From positions 106,359,001 to 106,423,000 of the forward strand of contig CM027380.1 of NCBI GenBank assembly GCA_015680905.1: a stretch of 64,000 bases of DNA, given 5' to 3'. A program made the position numbers and the translations under genes. Each line of letters opens with the position of its first letter. Positions within the stretch are counted from its first letter, which is position 1. The stretch comes from Coptis chinensis. Taxonomy: Eukaryota > Streptophyta > Magnoliopsida > Ranunculales > Ranunculaceae. The notes under the pieces were generated by a model, which saw nothing but the letters and a program-made list of their open reading frames with translations, was not told the origin of the DNA and did no database searches. Below, piece by piece: positions 59,356 through 64,000 of this stretch.

Positions 59356-59404
59356 AGAGCATCTGTTTTTTTTTTTTTTTTGGTAAGTGCCCAGAGCATC
59401 TGTT
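59356..59404 (-). mobile_element. ultra-short poly(A)-type insertion with 13-bp target duplication
   Basis: CAGAGCATCTGTT at 59356-59368 and 59392-59404 flank a T tract and GGTAAGTGCC. On the minus strand this is a 10-nt tag GGCACTTACC plus poly(A), as expected for an extremely 5'-truncated LINE-type insertion. Confidence 0.65.
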
Positions 59405-59559
59405 AGCATGACACCAATTCATTTTTAAAGATTGTGGACAACCATGTCATCAACTGATCAAATCTAGTATTAAGCTGAACAGCAATTGAGTTATGTATAA
59501 AATTCCAAATTACTTTGAAGAATGGTGTTTCTACCCAAAGTTCCTTCCGAATAGGCTTT

Positions 59560-60231
59560 GGTAGTCTTGAACTCAAATGGCCCCTCAGCAATCACAGGTA
59601 CAGTTATGACGACAAGCTTGAAAAGAACCTGAAAGCAAGATGACAATGTCAGCAGAAATAGAGAGAGAATTTGTCCAAGAAAGCCTATTGAAAATGTACT
59701 TTAGTCCCAACTTCAACATTTCCATTTCAAGTTTTCAACGTATACAAATGCATCACAATTTTATCATCTAACGATAAACAAAAAGTAAAGATACTGAAAT
59801 GAAGTAAAGATACTGAAAAGCATCCAAATGACATGGTCTTGTTTCAAATAGAATAGAAGTTTTGAGTAAGTAGAAATCTATATTCTCATTTACACCAACA
59901 AAGTAGTAGAACGAGAAGAAAAACACTTACCGGGAAAGCGAAACCCCAACATTATTGTTATAAATTCTAATATAACAATGTAAGCCTAAAAATCTCCCAG
60001 AAGCTCCTTCGATAATAAGCACAACAGATGGCAAGCCTACAGAGATAAAAGATAAAAAGGTTTATTATTAATTGAAAAAATAAATAATTAATGAATACTG
60101 AAATTAAGAAAAAGGGAAGGACCTCTTCTTCTCGTTCAATTGGGCTTCTATAAAACACCAAATCTTTTTCATGTTTTCGTTCAATTGTGTAATGAAAAAT
60201 GAAAAATTAATTTTCCGCCAGAAGAACTAAC
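59560..60231 (-). other. second copy of the NLR/CLASP/FKBP mosaic, 3' of NLR3
   Basis: Same order and joints as 52008-52641: NLR 3' flank, CLASP exon 8 ending in TAG (about 60050-60000), unassigned sequence, CLASP intron 1 piece (about 59700-59790), CLASP exon 9 fused to FKBP GPFEFK (about 59640-59568). It then breaks off at AAGAC/TACCAAAGCC near 59563 without the later FKBP exons. It was therefore duplicated together with the NLR after the mosaic formed. Confidence 0.9.
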
Positions 60232-61140
60232 TTAGTTTCTACTTCTTTTAATATCTTTCCAGTCAATAAGGATGTTGGGAATGTGGGTTAAGATGCTCCA
60301 GTCCTTCTCTCTGCTACGTTCTCTCCTAGTAATAATAGGGCAGTCATCGATGTACAATTCGCGAAGCATGGTGAGTGGTTTCAACTCCTCTGGCTTGAAA
60401 TCAAGGGAAGAGCAATACATAAGGCACAAGTATGTAATATTAGACATCATCCTCATCCAAGTAGGGAGCATGGAGCCAACATAGTTTTGTATTTCCAATC
60501 GTTCCAAGCTTTTTTTATGTGGTTCCAGATTTTCAAGAACACCTTCAATCCTTCGTATCTCCTCTTCGCTGCTGACGTGTCCAATATCTGGCCCATATAC
60601 ATCTGAAACTCTGAAATATAACCTCAACGTTGAAATATTTTTCTTTTTCTGCAATTCTGCATGCTTGGCCTCATTCACACTTTTTACATGCATTAATCCC
60701 GTAATAGATAGGCTTCCTTTTAGAAAATTGAGATTTCCTAGTTCCCCAATCACGGACCCTTTGCTGCTTCCATCACTCACAACAAACTTACTTAATGTTT
60801 GAAGCTGACTCAATCTCTCAATGCCTCCTCGCGGATAATAATTTATATAATCAGTGTCTTCAACTTCCAGATGTCTTAGGTTAGAAAGCTCCTCAATTCC
60901 TTCTGGCAGTTTCCTAAGACGTCTACACCTGTTAAGCTTCAGTGTTTGCAAATTAACTAGACTTCTCACTGTCTCAGGCAATTCCTTCAGTCTTGTATTG
61001 CCAGACAAATCAAGGTACCGAAGATGGAATAATCTACTCACTTCACTTGGAAGTACTTCAAGGCCACAATCACTATAGTATGCAATACTCAAGTCTAAGG
61101 TCCTAAGACATGTCAACTGGGGTAATGCAGAAAGTACCGT
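60232..61140 (-). pseudogene. NLR3, truncated CC-NB-LRR relic (LRR part only)
   Basis: Homology to NLR1 begins abruptly at about 61140 (NLR1 position about 24337) and runs to the family stop region. The open frame 61116-60232 reads TCLRTLDLS, EVLPSEVSRLFHLRYLDLSG, LPETVRSLVNLQTLKLNRC and DWSILTHIPNILIDWKDI. The CC and NB-ARC domains are missing. An internal deletion of about 60 residues removes the repeats between ITYLCLMYC and SLDFKPEELKP. Without a nucleotide-binding switch it cannot signal as an NLR. Confidence 0.93.
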
Positions 61141-61571
61141 GAACGATTAAGCAATAGGCCATTAACAATTCTCACTCGGCCAACAAGAAAATATTTAAAG
61201 GGTGTGAAATGCAAAGTACATTTCTACAAAAGAGAATGTCCACACGACAGAAACCATTACTACATGTCTTCATGATAGTAATCCTCGTGTGTTCTGACAC
61301 ATGCTACCCATCTCTGGAAACTAAAAAGCCCTACAATTCCGCCATTATAAATTATACAAATTGTCTTTCCTCTTTTATAATAATTAAAAAACAAATCCTA
61401 ATGAAAGAAAAGAAAAATAGAGTAATTTTACTATAGATTTTGTTATCACCACAAAGTTATTTTGAAGATTAATAACTACTACAAAACCATTCAATTTGGC
61501 TATAAGACAGACAATAGAGAGTGAAGTTTCGTATGGCACATGCAGTGAAAAATCTAATTTCAACAACTTAC
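61141..61571. other. spacer between NLR3 relic and HSP60 fragment
   Basis: No recognised coding or repeat sequence. Confidence 0.4.
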
Positions 61572-61702
61572 AGCAATAGTAATAACACCCTCCTTGCCAA
61601 CTCTCTCCATTGCCTTGGCTATCAATTCACCAATTTCTCTGTCTCCATTTGCTGATATTGTACCAACCTTCTCAACAAGAAGTTCAAATCAGTCCTTGGT
61701 AG
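61572..61702 (-). pseudogene. mitochondrial-type chaperonin CPN60/HSP60 exon fragment
   Basis: The minus strand reads [20 protein letters not shown] then [16 protein letters not shown], ending at a donor-like GTAAGTTG. This is a highly conserved piece of the HSP60 intermediate domain. An in-frame TGA lies a few codons upstream, and no other HSP60 exon is found nearby. An isolated single-exon relic. Confidence 0.88.
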
Positions 61703-61799
61703 TCAATGTAATTTAAGATAAATTTTTATCTCAACCATTACATACCTCACCAAAACTTCACAATTCTGTTGAACTAAAATTCTCCTTCACAATCCTTCA

Positions 61800-62940
61800 A
61801 ACATAGCATGACTACAAATTATCTCTGATAAACTAAAAAGATGTAAATGAAATACAATTTATAGTAAGAGGGTGAAACAAACTTCTAATGCACTACATCT
61901 GAGATATTGTTCACAAGTTACCTGATCCTCAACTTTCATATGTTTCAAGAAAGAGCTTTGCAGCACTGCATTCTACTGTTAACGGTCGCAAACCCTAGCA
62001 GAGATCAATAAATGAAACTTTTCAACTATTTGTAGGGAAAAGAAAATCGTGAATGTTCTTAATCTATAAATCATAATAACTTAGACATTATGAATGCAAG
62101 GGAACCTGAGAAGCTCCAACGATCTTATAGCAGATGTACTGATAAGTGATAACAAGAATTGCTGGGTTCCCTGGATCAACAGTTCCCTCTAAAAGATTCC
62201 CTTCGAAGAGCTCTTCTATGATGTTCCAAAAGCATCCTTCATATGTGTGCTTAAAGCCCCAGCATCCTGATCCAGATCCTGAGATAGCTCCAGATCGAAT
62301 ACATGTATCTGGACACAAAAAAATCATAGAACAAATTACAGCATGAGTTGATAAAACAAAAACTGTTAAGATGCCCACTATAAAATTGGATTTGGAATCG
62401 TGCAATAACCACTTAGAAATTTATTGTTGGTAAAAAAAAAATAGCATACAAAGTTCATAATTTATTTGTAACTTGCGCATTTACATAGCATAGAGTGCCA
62501 GACACAGTTTAGTTTGCCATCGTACAAAATATTAGGTAAGTTCTCCAGAACTAGTTATGAATTAGAAAACAACATTTTACAAAATATCTACATTACATTT
62601 AGAGAAATAACTAGGCACATTGGCATTTGGTGTCAAAGTATCCATAATGGATTACTGCCTGCTACTTGTTTAGTAAACGATATTCGCAGCATTTTGAGGT
62701 AGAGTATGATCAAATGATCTGCAGTGCAAATGGTTTTCCATATCTAAGAAACAAATCCCATTAATTCTCTAACTACAACTACAAGTTATCAACAATGTAG
62801 CTATACAAACACTAACAATGAACTTCAACATTAACAGTTTCCATAGAAAGAAAAACCCTTTTTCTTCCGCATTGCAAATACCCCTTACAGTGAAATCAAT
62901 TTCCCAACATTTATAAAACATAAAAAAGAAGAAGAAAAGG
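61800..62940 (-). pseudogene. CMSS1: CMSS1-like pseudogene, copy 3 (intron 1 to exon 3)
   Basis: Parallel to 44510-43510 of copy 1 and, for 61800-62130, nearly identical to 51180-51530 of copy 2. Exon 2 (about 62310-62110) keeps the base that copy 1 lost (GCTGGGGCT) but has lost four others (GAACATCATAGAAGAG), breaking FGTSWKEELFEG. Exon 3 (about 61996-61921) has a 2-bp change in LFAKHMK. At 62941 it joins an FKBP exon; below 61800 it gives way to unrelated sequence leading to the HSP60 piece. Confidence 0.9.
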
Positions 62941-63238
62941 TGCATTATTCAGACTGCAGCTTACCTTCAGAACCCTGGACTGTTTCTTTTCCTCTTCACT
63001 GAAGTAGGTGTCATATTCAATAAATTTTCCAGCCTAATTACAGGGAAATTTTCAGTGAGTTGCAATAAAATGAAATCATCTCTAAAATTATTCAATCCTA
63101 CTAAAAACTCTCTTACCTTTTCATATCTTTTTGAAGCCTTGCATATTTTCCAGCTTTGAATGTTACATTTCCTTCCTCTTTCTTCTTACCAGAGACTTCA
63201 ATTTTCTCAGGTGTGTTCATGTCCCACGATTCTCTCTC
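62941..63238 (-). pseudogene. FKBP62/ROF1-like fragment (linker and first TPR exon)
   Basis: Exon 63238-63117 reads ERESWDMNTPEKIEVSGKKK and NVTFKAGKYAR, then needs one more G (AGGCTTC for AGGGCTTC) to continue as ASKRYEK to the donor GTAAGA. Exon 63033-62941 reads AGKFIEYDTYFSEEEKKQSR and VLKVSCSLNNA, the start of the first TPR helix pair, and then switches to CMSS1 intron within the exon. With the missing half it is non-functional. Confidence 0.87.
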
Positions 63239-63331
63239 CTGTTGATAGAAAAGGAAAATTTTAAATTCACTCATACCAAGCACAATGCAAGAGCCGTACA
63301 AAGAGAATTCTCACCTCAGTTTCTAATTCTA

Positions 63332-63768
63332 GAGTGTGTTTGGCAACTAAGATTGGAAACTAATTAGGAATAGAATGGAGTAGGAAACCATTGGAATGGA
63401 ATCTATTAGAATAGAATTTGATTCTAACTTACAAAATGTGTATTTGGCAAACGTTTAGAAATCACCGGAATTCAATTCCTACTTCAATGTGTTTGGTTGT
63501 CGTATAGAATCCTCTAACAGACTCCAATTTTTAGTTTATTTCTCCATTTTCGGATTAGAAATAAAAAATCGATTCCCATATTCTAGGATTCCTTTGGATT
63601 AACAGGGTCTGTCAAAGACTTAATAAAAGGAATTAGAGTCCGTTTAGAATCCAATTCTATTGGATTCTATGTCTCCAAATAGACCAAAAGTGAGTGGTCC
63701 GCTAAGGATTCTAGTTAATTCCACTCCTCAAGTCGGATTCCTGGTAAACAAACATACCCCTAAATCAT
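63332..63768. mobile_element. probable MITE (hAT-like), about 435 bp
   Basis: Left end AGTGTGTTTGGCAACTAAGA and the reverse complement of the right end, GGGTATGTTTGTTTACCAGG, are similar imperfect inverted repeats of the GTTTGG-type common in plant hAT MITEs. The interior has many GGAATAGAAT/ATTCTATTCC motifs in both orientations. A clean target duplication was not found; left flank is FKBP intron, right flank is CLASP intron, so it sits at or near a chimeric junction. Confidence 0.55.
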
Positions 63769-64000
63769 TTCCCCCCTTTTCCAGGTGATTTCACAATAAA
63801 TAAGACTGAAAGCACATGTTCAAAACACAGTCCCATCTTGCAATTTCCCAATAAGTTTCACTGTCAGACAAATGAGATAATATTAAGGTTTATTATTAAT
63901 TGGAAAAATAAATAATTAATGAATACTGAAATGAAGAAAAAGGGAAGGACCTCTTCTTCTCGTTCAATTGGGCTTCTGTAAAACACCAAATCTTCTTCAT
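63769..64000 (-). other. mosaic: NLR 3' flank, FKBP exon, CLASP intron 1
   Basis: Reading minus from 64000: the shared NLR 3' flank (GAAGAGGTCCTTCCC), then at about 63880 the same joint to FKBP as in NLR1 (CTCATTTGTCTGACAGTGAA, VKLIGKLQDGTVF), which breaks at about 63828 into CLASP intron 1 (parent about 7765-7815, TGTGCTTTCAGTCTTATTTA). No NLR coding sequence is inside the window; it would lie beyond 64000. Confidence 0.85.

Overview
This is nuclear DNA from a flowering plant, most likely a eudicot. Introns are long, AT-rich and GT-AG. The intact genes are plant families: a plant CLASP, coiled-coil NLR resistance genes, and fragments of ribosomal L13a, FKBP62/ROF1, CMSS1, signal-peptide-peptidase-like and F-box genes. 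No species can be named from the sequence alone.

Layout: (1) 1-5824 holds the 3' part of a leucine-rich-repeat (RNI-like) gene on +. (2) 6867-21124 is a complete 21-exon CLASP gene on +, with a MITE just upstream of its ATG. (3) 22689-25448 is an intact single-exon CC-NB-LRR gene (NLR1). (4) 25449-31850 is a chimera: NLR 3' flank, an FKBP fragment, a fragment of the unknown gene further downstream, then a decayed second copy of the 3' half of CLASP. (5) 32525-35009 is an intact 7-exon gene of unknown function. (6) 35113-37515 is a broken RPL13A gene, followed by a LINE fragment and an F-box gene split by a 1.9-kb insertion. (7) 42788-64000, mostly on the minus strand, is a patchwork of CMSS1 pseudogene copies, an inverted 2-kb CLASP piece, FKBP62/ROF1 exons, a near-intact NLR (NLR2), an NLR fragment (NLR3), and scraps of SPPL and HSP60.

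The main observation is the patchwork itself. Pieces of a few single-copy housekeeping genes (CLASP, FKBP, CMSS1, the unknown gene) have been copied, with their introns, into and around an NLR cluster in both orientations. Several junctions share a few bases of microhomology. One junction makes an in-frame CLASP/FKBP exon with usable splice sites. One inserted CLASP block is flanked by a direct duplication of about 210-240 bp. I read this as repeated template-switching or break repair plus later segmental duplication, not as a coordinated multi-gene system. I saw no operon-like, CRISPR-like or cassette-like new system.

Caution: the frame-breaking changes in otherwise well-preserved genes (LRR gene, CLASP, NLR2, an FKBP exon, CMSS1) are mostly single-base gains or losses in short homopolymers. 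Some may be assembly errors rather than real mutations, and calls of truncated or pseudogene status for CLASP, the LRR gene and NLR2 depend on that.
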